A stretch of 64,000 nucleotides of DNA from Paragordius varius (taxonomy: Eukaryota > Nematomorpha): positions 7,750,001 through 7,814,000 of the forward strand of contig OZ176055.1 in the NCBI GenBank assembly GCA_964247055.1, read 5' to 3'. The translations under genes and the position numbers were made by a program. Below are positions 46,396 through 58,703 of the stretch, in pieces; position 1 is the first letter of the stretch, and every line of letters begins with the position of its first letter. Under the pieces are notes generated by a model. The model searched no databases. It worked only from the letters and a program-made list of their open reading frames with translations, and had not been told where the DNA came from.

Positions 46396-48429
46396 TTGTG
46401 TCAACTATCAAATTTGATCCAATTATATGATCATTAATTGAAAGAGGCTGCCGATGTTTGGATAATATTGGTTATTTATCTATGGCCATAGTCTTGCATT
46501 TGGAAACGCATTTTCATACATTTAAACCAAGGCATTTACTTACTCCCTCATTGCTCAGAACTATATAATAATGATATCATTTACATTCCATTACATTAGT
46601 CTAATAGAAATCTAGTCATAATTTCTCTAATTCTCAAATCGATTGTCATAAATCATGTTTTGCTCAATCCTTTCAATCTTAAAAGATTGGATGGTTAACC
46701 ACAACTTCGCACATTTATTTTGTATAATGATGCGCTGCTTAGAGTATCATATTTAATTAATAATCAATTAATCATTCCATTATTATTTATACTTATGTAA
46801 ATTATTGCGTTCTAAGTCATTTATGTTTTATCATTTCTATGAATCGTGGAATCTTTTAATAATACCTTATTTTTTTTAATAATGATGTAAAAAAACTTTA
46901 ATTATACAATTAAATCGTACCTCACGGATGTGATAATAGTTTTAAAAACCACACTCTATTTTAGCGACAAATATGCCATAAACTATTTAAATGAATTTTC
47001 ACATATTACCTTTTAATTGTTGTTTTTTTATTTTTTATTAATCAGCGTATTATTTTTTTCTATGTTAATTGTTGAAAATGCTTTAATCGAAATATCTTTA
47101 CAATTAAGATTTATTAACTGAGTATGTGATCATTTACAAAGATGCTAAAATATATGGTTCCTGACATAATAAGAAATAGTCCTAATTTCTATCATACATT
47201 ACAAAGGATAAAAATATTAAGATTGAGTATGATGAAATTTAAAGACATTAAACAAGTACGCGATGATTTTGCTGTGAAATCGAAAAATTAATATATAAGC
47301 TCAAATCACTTCTATGTCACCTACTCAGTTGATAAGATTAATACAATATATTTTTTGAGATGTTTGTCATATTTGCTCATAAACTTGATTAACTAATTTC
47401 TTTTATTTTTAATTTAAATTATACTATTGCGTTTAAATGTAACCATTAAAATATACAAATATAACCCAACACAACAATTAAACAATTAATTATGATAATT
47501 TATTATATATAAATATATATTATATATAGATAATATTACAACCAAACTTATTTTAATATTTATATTTAAATTATCTGTTTAATAATGAGTGAAAATGAAT
47601 TTCATTCACTACTTGACACTTATATTTAATCAATCAAACCAAACCAAACACTTTTTAGATAGCTAGTTTTTACATTAGTGTTTAACAAATTACTTTGATT
47701 TTCAGCACTCTCATTCATTATATATTACACTACGTTCCACCTCCAATTATATCCAAAAATATACCCCCTTAATAAAGAATGAACACTTACAATACAATAA
47801 ATAAATTATTTATTCTCGTATTAATATGCTTTTTTAACATATATCACATAAAAAATTGAGCATAAAGAAATATCAAATTTTTAGGAAATAACCCTAGGAT
47901 GTAGTTAAACTTTAATTCACAAAGCTTGATTTAAAATTAGGTGGTAATTTTTTTTATTTTTTCTCCTAACCTTCCGGTTAGGCATTTTATATTAATCGCA
48001 CTGCACCTCACCGAACCGCGGTCAAACAATGAAACCTGCGCATTGATAAAAAAGTTTCGGATGATGTGACTTTTTTTGTACAAAATTTTTGCACCGATTA
48101 AACGAAGCATTCGATGCTTTTATTTTGTTTGTAAAAAAATAATCCCCAATCTTTGGACACGGTCACCATATATCAGGTTAACTGCATCATCCTAATTTAC
48201 ATTTAAGTCCAAATGATCATTTATTAAAACTATTGTAACTCAAAAATAATTATTATAGACAAACTTTTCGTTTATATAATATCTTTTGGTAGATCTCATA
48301 AGTCAAAAAAATATTTTTATGTTAAGGGCTCCACATCGAAAATTTGCAAAATTACCGACAATTACCAAGTATTATTGAGAAGGAAAAATGCTTTGATACA
48401 CAAATATTTTAAACATACCATAAACTATA
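46396..48429. other. 3' untranslated and intergenic DNA after the POU gene
   Basis: Less repetitive AT-rich DNA without recognised genes. Several AATAAA hexamers occur (for example in the 47780-47800 region), so the poly(A) site cannot be chosen. Part of this is probably the POU 3' untranslated region. Confidence 0.4.
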
Positions 48430-49534
48430 TTAACACTTTGATTCAAATTGGGGTATCTAAATACTTCAGACTAAATTTTAATTTATATTTTTAGAAAACT
48501 ACTGGAGAAAAGGGTCCCATTCTAAATTTATGCTTCTATCCTAATAAAAATTATAGCAATAAGCCAAAATATCTAAATAAAATTTTGTTTCAAAAAAACT
48601 TCCATGTCAAACTACTTCGACGCCATTTTTATTTTACAAAATTTCGAATCGTGTTCATTTAATTTTAAAGGTAAATTACAGCTAATTTTATATTTAAACT
48701 AGCGTAAATCTCGTGCTGCTACGCACGCCGAGGAAGTCCTTCGGACTTCTGTGGGGCTAGTTGAAAAAAGGGACAATAAAATGATCCACATATGTAGATT
48801 ATTTCGAAACATTATTTTATAGCTATGATCTCATAAAAATTTTCACACGCTGCATTCATACTAATATATTGTTTACTTGGGGGAAAAATAGATTCAAAAA
48901 ATTATTTTTGTGGATTTTGTTTTTTTTTTGAAAAAATGGCATATTACGGGGGGGAGCGGGTAAAAAGAGGGCCTAAATTAAAACAGCGAGCCGACTATGT
49001 TCGGCGCAATCGAAATAAGTAAACAAAAATCATATTTGAAATTGAATGGTCCACACGTTCCCTAGAAAATTGTCTCAACACGATTTTTTTCTGTTTTCAA
49101 AAAAACCGTTTTTTACACGGGGTCCTAAACTGGGGGCCCAATTCAAAAAAGGGCGAAGCTAGTGTCAGGGCATTCATTAATGATTATATTTTTTCGACAT
49201 TTGGATTTGAATGGGTCTACGGGTTTTTCCGGAAACAGATCACAAAGCCAGCATTTTCCATTTTTATAAATATATAGATTACATCTAACATTGATAGAAA
49301 TAGAAAAAGTGGTTTTGTATTATTTTTCAATTTAGCTAATGAACACATGTGTTGACTAATTTTTACCTTTGGGTTTTACATTAAAATAAATGATATGAAG
49401 TATTTTTGAATAAAATTTCGGTTTATTAATGAAGTACAAAATTTTGCCATGGTTTCGATTCCTTCCATATTTTTTTAATTATTCAATTTTAAACAGTGGA
49501 ATCAAAGGACTGAAATGAATGTGTTGAGTGTTAA
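48430..49534. mobile_element. TTAA-type MITE carrying a Helitron
   Basis: TTAA is followed by CACTTTGATTCAAATTGGGG at the left. The right end reads ...GTGTTGAGTG followed by TTAA. Internal blocks (GTCAAACTACTTCGACGCC, TTTACCTTTGGGTTTTACAT, TTTTGCCATGGTTTCGATTC) match the copy at 36168. Without the Helitron at 48699-49278 the element is about 525 bases. Confidence 0.7.
48699..49278 (-). mobile_element. Helitron, short non-autonomous copy of 580 bases
   Basis: On the minus strand it begins TCTATATATTTATAAAAATG after an A. It ends with the same two hairpins (GAAGTCC...GGACTTC and a GCGTAGC-type stem) and CTAG before T as the 2,230-base copy at 13533. It lacks the internal tandem repeats and any protein domain. 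It interrupts a TTAA MITE cleanly. Confidence 0.8.
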
Positions 49535-50099
49535 AAAAGCAAAACAATATTTACATTAAATATAAAGTTTAGATGTGTCCAAAAATAAATCTTGTTAATA
49601 GGCTAGTGTTGGAAAATAAATGCAAATGAAAATGCGTGATTAAAATCTTTATTATATGTCGGATTATGGTACATGATGGAAACGATATAAAAATCTAAAA
49701 GAATATAAAAAAACTTTTTCTCTTCCTTTCCTGTTTAATCCAAAGATTTCCTTCGAAATTAATTCAAATCAGCTCTACACAACGATGGAAAACCATAGTA
49801 CTTTTGAAACAATGTTATCGATGATTGCTATCAAGATTTAATCCTTAACACATGCCAATCCAAACTTATTTAAAAAAATAAAGATACAAATAAATAAATC
49901 AAGTTTCCTCTAAAATTTCATATCGCAACTTAATCTTTATACCATCGGTAATATTTAAACACTCTATTTCTAAGTTAGTGGGTATAAAAACAAAAAATAA
50001 TTACCTCAATACAATTCCTTAAAAATAAAAGACCATTATTGAACAATAATTGGCAAAAATTATGCCAATTTTCAGGCAATAGATGGCAAAGTGTATACA
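49535..50099. other. Intergenic DNA
   Basis: AT-rich with no recognised gene or repeat. It ends with TGTATACA, the target duplication of the following hAT. Confidence 0.35.
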
Positions 50100-52611
50100 T
50101 AAGGTGACCAGATTTTTTGAAGGAAAAAGCGGGACAAATCTGAGAAGGGGGGGTCATTGGGGGGTACAACCAAAATATACAAAAAATTTATTGTAATATT
50201 TATTTATTTTTTAACACAAATACATTATATAAAAAAATTGTACTTTACAGGTTGTTTGTTAAATTTACATGTGCACGAACAAAGGGTGAAGTGATTGTAC
50301 TAAAAAAAATAATAAAGACGTCACAAGGTGCGCTGGGTGATGCAAGAAGCGGCACAAACAATATTTTTACAATTTAGCGAATAATCTTAATCAAAACATT
50401 ATTGGCAGATACACAACACTATTCAAACAGCTACTGATTTGCCCTGGATGTTGAAAATATAGATCTTAAAATGCTTGGATATTGTAGAACTGTTGGTTAG
50501 CTCTTTTGCTAGCGATTGAAATATTTATAAAGATGTGATCTCCTAGAATCCTATTTTTTATCACTGGTCAAAATTCCAAGTCAAAAAAGGTTAGAAAATA
50601 ATTTTATACCCATTACCTAATCGCAATATTAAAAGCATCCAGTAAAAACAAGGCTCAATGAAAAGAATATAAAAATGTTATACAAACAGAAACGATTATT
50701 TGGAAGACAAGACGGTGCACAATGACATTTTTTATGAAGTATTATTAAATAAATATATTGAATAAAAATTTATATTATGGACAACAGAAAAAAATACGTA
50801 GGATAGAAATGGTTAAAATAATTATTTTTAAACAAATTATGTTCCATACAATAATATTTTAATTGTAGAATTTGCATTATCTTTACCTGAACCACTGCTA
50901 TTGAACGCGTTTTTCCATAGTAAATTAAGTAAGGACACGGAATCAAATTTAAGTTTTTCTAAATTATTATATTGCGGATGGTTAATGGTATAAAATTATT
51001 TTCTAACCGTTCTTCACATTGGAATTTTAGGATACTAACTTCATTGGCTACTTCGATTGCCGAAATTTTGTCACCTTCTATAAATTTAATAACATTTTGA
51101 AAGAGAAGCTGGATTATGTAAGAATTCTAACCATATTTTTGAAGAATCACTTTCAAAAAACTTTTTTAAAGTTGTAGGACATTTGTCCTGTGATAAAAAA
51201 ATGATTTTAAAGGATCATACATTTTTAAAATTCTTTCGATAGCTGGCATAAAAGCTAACCAACGAGTTTTACAATATCCAATCATTTTTTGATATTGAAC
51301 TTCTGCATTTTCACAGAATTCCTTAAGCGTTTCAACGCATACCGTGTATATATTAACATAGGAATATATTTTAACTACTACATTTTCCACATCTAGGGGT
51401 AACAAATCAGCATCTGTTTGAATAGCGTTGTGTATTATAAATGTTTTGATTAAGATTATCTGTTAATTTATGAAAAATATTTTTTGTTCCCCTCCTTGCT
51501 TTTCCACCAAAGTTCGTATTGGTGTTGTCAGCGCAATATGCGATAATTTTGTCTTTTAAATTATTTTTTAGAATATGCATTATTGAAGTAAATATTATTT
51601 CGGAATTTTCACCGGGTAGAGAAATTAAATGTAAAATTTTAATTTTTACTCCCGTTTCTGAATCCAAATATCTTATTCAAGTGGGAAATAATTTTGTTTC
51701 ATGGTGATTTGATGCATCAGAGTATAGGGATAAAAAATTAATTTTCAGCACATCTTTTTGTATTTCGGAAAATGCATGTGGCGAAAGGGCATTGCACACA
51801 ATGGCTTCAGCCTTTGTACGGGCACATGTAAATTTTTTATGGAATAACGTGCGAATAACTTGTGAGGTAAAAATCCATAGATCTAAAGGAATGATTGTGA
51901 TAAACGGCGTGAATAGATACCACGCACTCAGCTAGTGCCAAATTCTTTTCTTCCTCTCCAAAAGCGGTTTTTCGATAAAAATCGCTCATTTTGTAAGATG
52001 ATGCCGCCATATCCAAACATTTTTTTATGTTTCTGTGTTTCCATTAGTAATATCATGCTTGCCACCATGTTCTAGGGTGAATTCCCCCTCGCATAAAAAA
52101 CATTTAACAAATGATTAATTCTTCGTTTTGATAAAAGGAAATTCTTTCATTGATTTATCGTTGAATCTACAACCTCTTTTTGTATTCATACTTATAAACT
52201 ACCATTAGTATAATAAATATTATATTACCTTAATTTTCTGGAATAAACGTGTAAGCTACCGATTTGTGGTATTAATGTGTCTTTTAATCTAGAGATTTGT
52301 GGTATTAACTTGGCTTTTTGATAATGATGACAGTAGTAGTAGGAAGCAAAGTGTATAATCATATGATATAAATTCGAAAAAAATAAATATTTTTAATTTG
52401 AAAATAAAAAATTTTAATTTAAAATTGAATAGAATTTAAAAATATTTTATGATAAAAAATTTAAACGGATAAAAAAAATTTATTTGTATTAAAAAAATTT
52501 TTTTTAAGATAATCGTGAAAAAGCGGGACATTTTAAAAACGTAGCGGGAGGCGGGACAAAGTGTGAAAAAGCGGGACTGTCCCGCCAAAAGCGGGACGTC
52601 TGGTCACCTTA
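50100..52611 (-). mobile_element. hAT transposon copy 1, 2,512 bases, complete ends
   Basis: The terminal inverted repeat is TAAGGTGACCAGA at both ends, flanked by 8-base target duplications TGTATACA (50092-50099 and 52612-52619). GCGGGAC heptamers are repeated near both ends, including a palindrome GCGGGAC-T-GTCCCGC near the right end; these are likely transposase binding sites. The minus strand carries a decayed hAT transposase: a BED-like zinc finger (CFLCEGEFTLEHGGKH), then SLYSDASN and CADNTNTNFGG regions. It lies just downstream of the coiled-coil gene in the same orientation. A second copy is at 59219. Confidence 0.9.
51166..52190 (-). pseudogene. hAT transposase remnant (copy 1)
   Basis: Minus-strand frames read a BED-type zinc finger near 52060-52120, then KAEAIVCNALSPHAFSEIQK, then TGVKIKILHLISLPGENSEI with IIAYCADNTNTNFGGKARRG (51407-51667), then MIGYCKTRWLAFMPAIERIL (51166-51405). 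The frame changes near 51420 and stop codons interrupt the N-terminal part, for example at about 51690 and 51965, so it cannot make a full transposase. The same interruptions are present in the second copy. Confidence 0.8.
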
Positions 52612-52682
52612 TGTATACACAAACTATTTGAGTTCAAATCCGACCATAATATACCTTTGATACGATATAAATATTTAAATAA

Positions 52683-52688
52683 TTTATT
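52683..52688 (-). promoter_or_regulatory. Candidate poly(A) signal of the coiled-coil gene
   Basis: AATAAA on the minus strand about 65 bases after the stop codon at 52750. It lies between the gene and the hAT, so transcript cleavage would fall right next to the transposon's target duplication. Confidence 0.4.
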
Positions 52689-52749
52689 AATGTGTCAAAA
52701 ACCTAACTCAACTTATATAAAAATTTTGAACAACAAAATATATTAATGC

Positions 52750-53702
52750 CTAAGAGTTGTTTTTTGTAACTTTATTTTGTTCTAAACCCTTGACAATGGC
52801 GATTGGTTTATTGAAAGAGGACTTCATGATTGATTTTGGAATTGTTTGATGGTTGTTATTTTCGATAGTTCTTTCTTTATTTATTGTTTTATCCTTATTT
52901 CCAAACGATATCTTGCGATCAAAATTGTTTTTGCCATTAGATTTTTTGGGCAATGATTTGAACGAATCAGTCAAATAAACAGAATTTAATGAAAACATTC
53001 TTATTTTGTCTCTTACCAAATTCGAAGTTCCAACCAGCGCTAATTTATTTGGCGTTTCACACCGTTTAAAATTGCATCCGTTTTGAGGACTGGTGGGTTC
53101 ATTTTGGCATATATTGATATTTTTATTTAAGGATGTTGTAATCAAATTTTTACCTTCACCTGATTGTCTGCTACCCTTGTCGTTTAATTGTATGGGCGAA
53201 GGGTCGTCTCGACTCTCGTATATATCATTTAAATCATCTGTATTATCCTCGAAGGAATTTTGTTTTATGCGAAAAGGTTCGAAAAACAGCTTGCGTTTAT
53301 TTTTTAAATTTAGTTTGTGTAAGTAAGGGTTTGAATTTGCATTTTTAATGTTTTCCAATTTTTCAAACTGTGAACATTCAATCAAACTTTGTGACATCAA
53401 AGAATTTGCATTGATACTTTCGGGTGGAAAGGCATCTAAAGATGCAATTTTAATTCCTCCAAATAAATTTGAATCGTTTTCAGATTTACAGGAATTAGAA
53501 AAAATAATGGAAGATGCAGGAGAATCGACGCTGGTTAAACTATCATTACATAGGCCATTAACGGTTTCTATGGGAAAACGCTTTTGGGAATGAAAAGGCA
53601 TATATAAAGAATTCAATTGATTTGTGTTATGGTTTGTTGCCCCAGTCCCGTTCGGAAAAAATTGAATTGATGACGATTTAGTTTGATCCTTCTTAATGGA
53701 TT
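52750..53702 (-). CDS. Coiled-coil gene, last exon
   Basis: Starts after TTTTATTTAG with SIKKDQTKSSSIQFFPNGTG and ends IVKGLEQNKVTKNNS and TAG. About 317 codons without a stop, rich in Ser, Asn and Lys, with short hydrophobic islands (NSLYMPFHSQKRFP, KIRMFSLNSVYLTDSFKSLP). It is probably disordered. The composition differs from surrounding non-coding DNA, supporting a real exon. Confidence 0.75.
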
Positions 53703-56700
53703 CTAAATAAAATAATTTATAAAATCTTTGGTATGGCAGGATAATTTGAAAATTAAAAATGTAAAAATATACATGAAATTGGATAAATCTTAAATTATCC
53801 AGCTGAAGTCATAAGTTTGTATTGTTGTTTTGATAAAAAACACGTATCTCAATAGAAATGAATTATTTATTTATTCAAAATATTGTCCATCGACTTCTCT
53901 ATCCGGTAATATTTAAAAGCTATGTCAAAAAACTTGTATTGTCTGCTGCAAACCCTCCGTCAAGGCATTTTCGAACCCTAGGAATTATGATACTGTTCTG
54001 CAAGTGTTTGCCCCTGGTAGGAATAGTCCGATGGCCCAAAGTCAAGAGAGTACGGCGAATGCGGAATTTTCAACTAAGTGTTTTTAAGGTGTCATCTGGT
54101 TAAGCTGACGCAGCATTATCATAGAGCAAAATTACTTGGACATATCTCCTGGCCCATTTATATCTTTTTCGAATAATGCATAGTAATTAATCATTTATTA
54201 GCAATAGCGTTATGTTATAACGGTTTCACCCTGCAAAAGTTGACACACTACCGCTCTGATCTTGATAGACACAGAGCTTGGTCTTCTTGCCAAATTGGCC
54301 TTAGGGTTAATGGAATGGCTTGGTAAAGTGAAAGTCGAGTTGGCCTCGAATTAAATAAACACATTTCTCATTACCAATCACAATTCTATAAAAAAATGAT
54401 TTTTCGTGGCCTTCAAGAAGAGCACAGTCACTTTTGATTTTCAATTTGTCGTTCATGTGTGGGACCCAAAGTTTATTGGTCTTTTTCATTGCTCTTAGTC
54501 TGATGATTGTGTTTTGTAATACATGTATTTCTGCAAATTTTCGTTCAGTCATTACCCAAGAGCTCGTGCACTTGTTCTGAGTTGTGTGGTACACCAAAGC
54601 GCTTACTCTCTTTCGCATTGAAATTCAGAAATTTTTAGAAACCATGTACAGTTTTAATCGATGTAGCAAGTTTACCACATGTAACTAGGACACTAGTCTC
54701 AAAAGCCTTTTTTTACTAATGGAATCGAAAAGCAATGCATATTAAATATGTTCTATTAGGCACAAAACATGAAACGATTACTAAAAAAACAATGGTCCAC
54801 TTTTTGGCGAAATCAACTTCTGTGTGCTCGTCGTTTAAAAAAGAATTGTCTGTATCAAATTAATCTTTCGCTGACGTCTTGTCTTCTTTAAACGAGTAAG
54901 GACTTATAACTACACCTAATATAAGCGCATTACTTTTTTTTACGGTTAAATATTTCTGATCTTTGTTGTATCGCTAAAAACAAGAAAATAAAATATTTAT
55001 ATAATAAATTGAATAATTTAAATTGTATTTCTTAGAAGCAGCTACCTTTTTATTTTAAAAATCAGCTGTTTGTTTCAAGTCGATATGAGAGGTTTTTAAC
55101 TCGATAATATATAATTAATATAAGACAGCAAAGGTTTTGTGACTATTACTGTTCATGTTACATTATATTTAACAAAAACTACGGTTGGCATAATATTTTT
55201 TTGCAAAACTTAATGACCTAAAATTCTAATCTATACTATGTAATCTAAAAAAGATGCAATCGCTGTACCATTATAAATTTATATTACTTCAGCATCACCT
55301 TAAACAATTAAATTCTAAATCTATAAAAAACTCCGTTGTTGCTCTGACACAACCAATTCAAAAATCCTGTGATTATGACGATTCCTGTAAATTTTATTAT
55401 TAAAAACCCATAATAATATCCAATGAGTTGTAAAGGTAATACCCTGGCTTTAAAGTCAAATAGAAAAACTTAAGGATAAAGCATAAACGGCATACAAATT
55501 CGAAAAACAAAGATATCTTATTTTACTTTAATACATGAGCGATCAATTTTAATCTGTCTTCTATAATATGTAAATTAGGTTCATTTTGTAATGGGATTAG
55601 TGGATGGATGCTTTTAAAAATCGCCATAAATGCAATCAACAAAATGTAAATTAAAAAATCTTTTTTCATAAAGAATATACCAGGTGCAGTAATAGTTATT
55701 ACCGGTTTAACTAATCGAAGGCGTTAGCAAGTACGCGAACGATTAATTTGATACAGAGCCCATTTTTTTTCACCTGACATTAAACGACAACACACATAAG
55801 TTAAGTTCATTAAAAACTAGCGTCTTAATTTTATCATTCAATAATCATGTCGAATTTTGTGCCTAAAAAAATAATATTTGCGACATGTCTTGCCATCTGA
55901 AGAAAAATGCTGTTAAGAATTATCGTTTGGTGGTATAAATATATGACTAAATGCTTTATCGATGTGTGAAAGATGGTTTAAAAATATTTAAAGTTGTGCT
56001 TTCATGTAAAAGATGGGCGCTGTGGCAGGCCACATAACTGCAAGGACGCTAAAGAGCAAGCGTTATTGGATGATGGCCCAACTTAAACATAAAAACAAAT
56101 AGCAGAAGCATTACATGTAAAACAAAAAATTGGTTTTAGATGTGGGCTCTGAAGTGTGAAATACTTTCGCTTTTTATAAATGGGATAGTTCTTTTAAAAT
56201 AAATGCAAAAATGCCGATATTGCGCGATAAAATTTTTAAATAAATGCTAAATTTTGATATCAACTAAAAATATTTTTTTGAAAATGCATACTTTTTAAAA
56301 AAAAAATTCAGCAAAATTTTGTTGAAGCCTACATCATACTGTTATGAGTCATGATGGAAACGGTATAAAAACGCTCTAAAATATTTTAAATCGGTTTATT
56401 TATATAATCTGATAATGCTGATTTCTACACAGAAATTTGACTATTCGTCTTTAAATTTGTGTTAAATAAATATTATGTTTTTTACAAATATTCATTTAAG
56501 TTTAAAATCAAACTTTAAATTATTTCTGAAGCAAAAGAAATTTTCATAATCATTCAAAATGTTTTTATCATATCTTAAAGTCTTTTTATACTATTTCTAT
56601 CTTGTTCAAAATATAATGAAGTAACAAAATTTTGCGAGAAATTAAATTTTTGAAAAAAAGTATGCATTTTTTTAAAAAATATTTTTAGTTTATATCAAAA

Positions 56701-58672
56701 TTTAGGATATATTTTAAATTTTTATCGCGCGATCTGAGCATTTTTGCATTTATTTTAAGGACTAGAGTCCACATCTAAAAACTATTTTTTTAAAAATTTT
56801 TTTTTGCTTTGATATGTAGTTTATAATATATTATTCAAATGAAGCAAATAGCTATCACTGTGCGCAAATTTTGCCATTTTCCGATATGGATTGTTGAAAA
56901 AAGGGATAATAACTTCGTAAATTTCGAAACCAAAAGCACAATGATAATCCTGTTACTTTTCCTTTCAGAAAATATATATTTCATCAAGATATTTTTAATA
57001 CCTCACGATTTTGAACCCGATGTAATATCCACAATTCAGTAAATAGGTGGGAGGTGTTCTCAACTTAAAACGATTTAGCATGAAATTATTAGATCATAGG
57101 CAACGTTTACCGGGTTTAGTCATAAGTTAATACCGATTTAAACATCAAAAGTATGCCGACATTTATTTGACACAGACTCTATTTTGTTCATCTGATATAA
57201 CGGCAAACACCACAAATTTAGTCAGTCAAAAACCATCTTTTCATATTAATCATACAGTGATAATGTGAAATTCGTGCGTGAAGAAGAGCGTTGCACGCAT
57301 TGTCTTTCATTTCCATCAGAAGAGTAAGGCTGTTTAACGGCATCATTTGTTGGTAAAGCGTGTGGTAAACAAGCTACATTGATTAGAACATGTGAAACAT
57401 TGTTTCAAAATTTAAAAGTTATGATTCTAATGTGAAAGAGGGCAAACATTCTGCACACAACGGCGACGAAAAAAGCAATAGTTGGATTATGATCTAACGT
57501 AGCACAAACAATCAGCGACTAAGCAATGTAAAAAACTATTAAAATTGCAAAATGATTCGTGAAATCTTGTTTCTACGTGACGAAAGAAAATTATTTGTGC
57601 GTCGAATTGTGACGGATGATAAGAGTTGGGAGGTGGGACCAGCGGTGTTGTATATTATAAACTTTAGAGGCCCGTTGAAACTTTTACTACACAACGCATT
57701 CTAACAAATGATTAATTTTAAACCATGCATCAATCAAAAAACGACAGGAAAGCATTCGAAGATATGGCATAGTGATTGTTCTACACTGCAATGCTCCGTA
57801 TCACAGAGTAAAAATAAACAAAAACACCTTAATCTTTCCATGGAAATTTTTTCGCCCCCTGACCTGGCGCCATCTAACTCTTGCATTTTCGCATTATTGG
57901 GGCAAACACTCATGAACAGCACTTTAATATTTTGGAAGACGTGAAAAGACTTGACTAATAGTTTCCAAAGGACATTCATATATCGCTTAAGATAGGGGCG
58001 AAATGTGTAGAGGCCGATGGACAATATTTTGCATAAAAATAATCGATTTCCCTTCAAAATTAGGCTTTTTTTACCAAAAAAATAAAGATTTATGATTGCA
58101 CCTGGATTTAAACAAGCCCATAATGATGGGGGACATTTTAAAGGGTGGTCTATTGCATACAAAAATAGAGTTAACAGGCGTCAATTTTAGATTTTTACTA
58201 TTTTCCAAAAGGTTTATCATCTACTTTATCAAAAAGGTTTCTCATAAAAATGTGAAATAATATTTTTTACGGTACCTTCAATATCTTTCTGATTTAGATT
58301 AGTGGTTGCGATGCATTGTTCTGAATGCGATATTTTGGCGGAAGCCAACATTTTTTCGCAATTTTGACGGCGTCCGAATCGTCTTCCTCCCTTAGAACTT
58401 TCTCCAGTGGTCTTGGCTAAGTGAGGTGGTTTTTTGCTTAGTTTACCTAATTTATGAGTAGTCAAACTTTCATCTGGAGGAAATTGAGTTATAGCTTTGG
58501 AAAATCTAAGATAATATTTTATAGATATGATAGATAACATAGAGTGTGTTATAGGGAGTTATTACATTTTGACGACCCTAGATAGAGTGATTGATGGACT
58601 TTTAAAATCCGAAAGAATATATTTGCAGAAAACTAGAATAATAGCTGATTCTCTCTATTTCGGATATAACCT

Positions 58673-58703
<31 letters not shown>

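Noticed and set aside
49975-50169. 64-codon minus-strand frame crossing the hAT left end
   Set aside because: It spans the insertion boundary and its target duplication, so it cannot be an old gene.
58229-58275. Read-through end of exon 58276-58505 as a short C-terminus
   Set aside because: The phase-1 donor at 58275 joins the last exon exactly and recovers a further 317 codons, so the spliced form is preferred, though a short isoform is not excluded.
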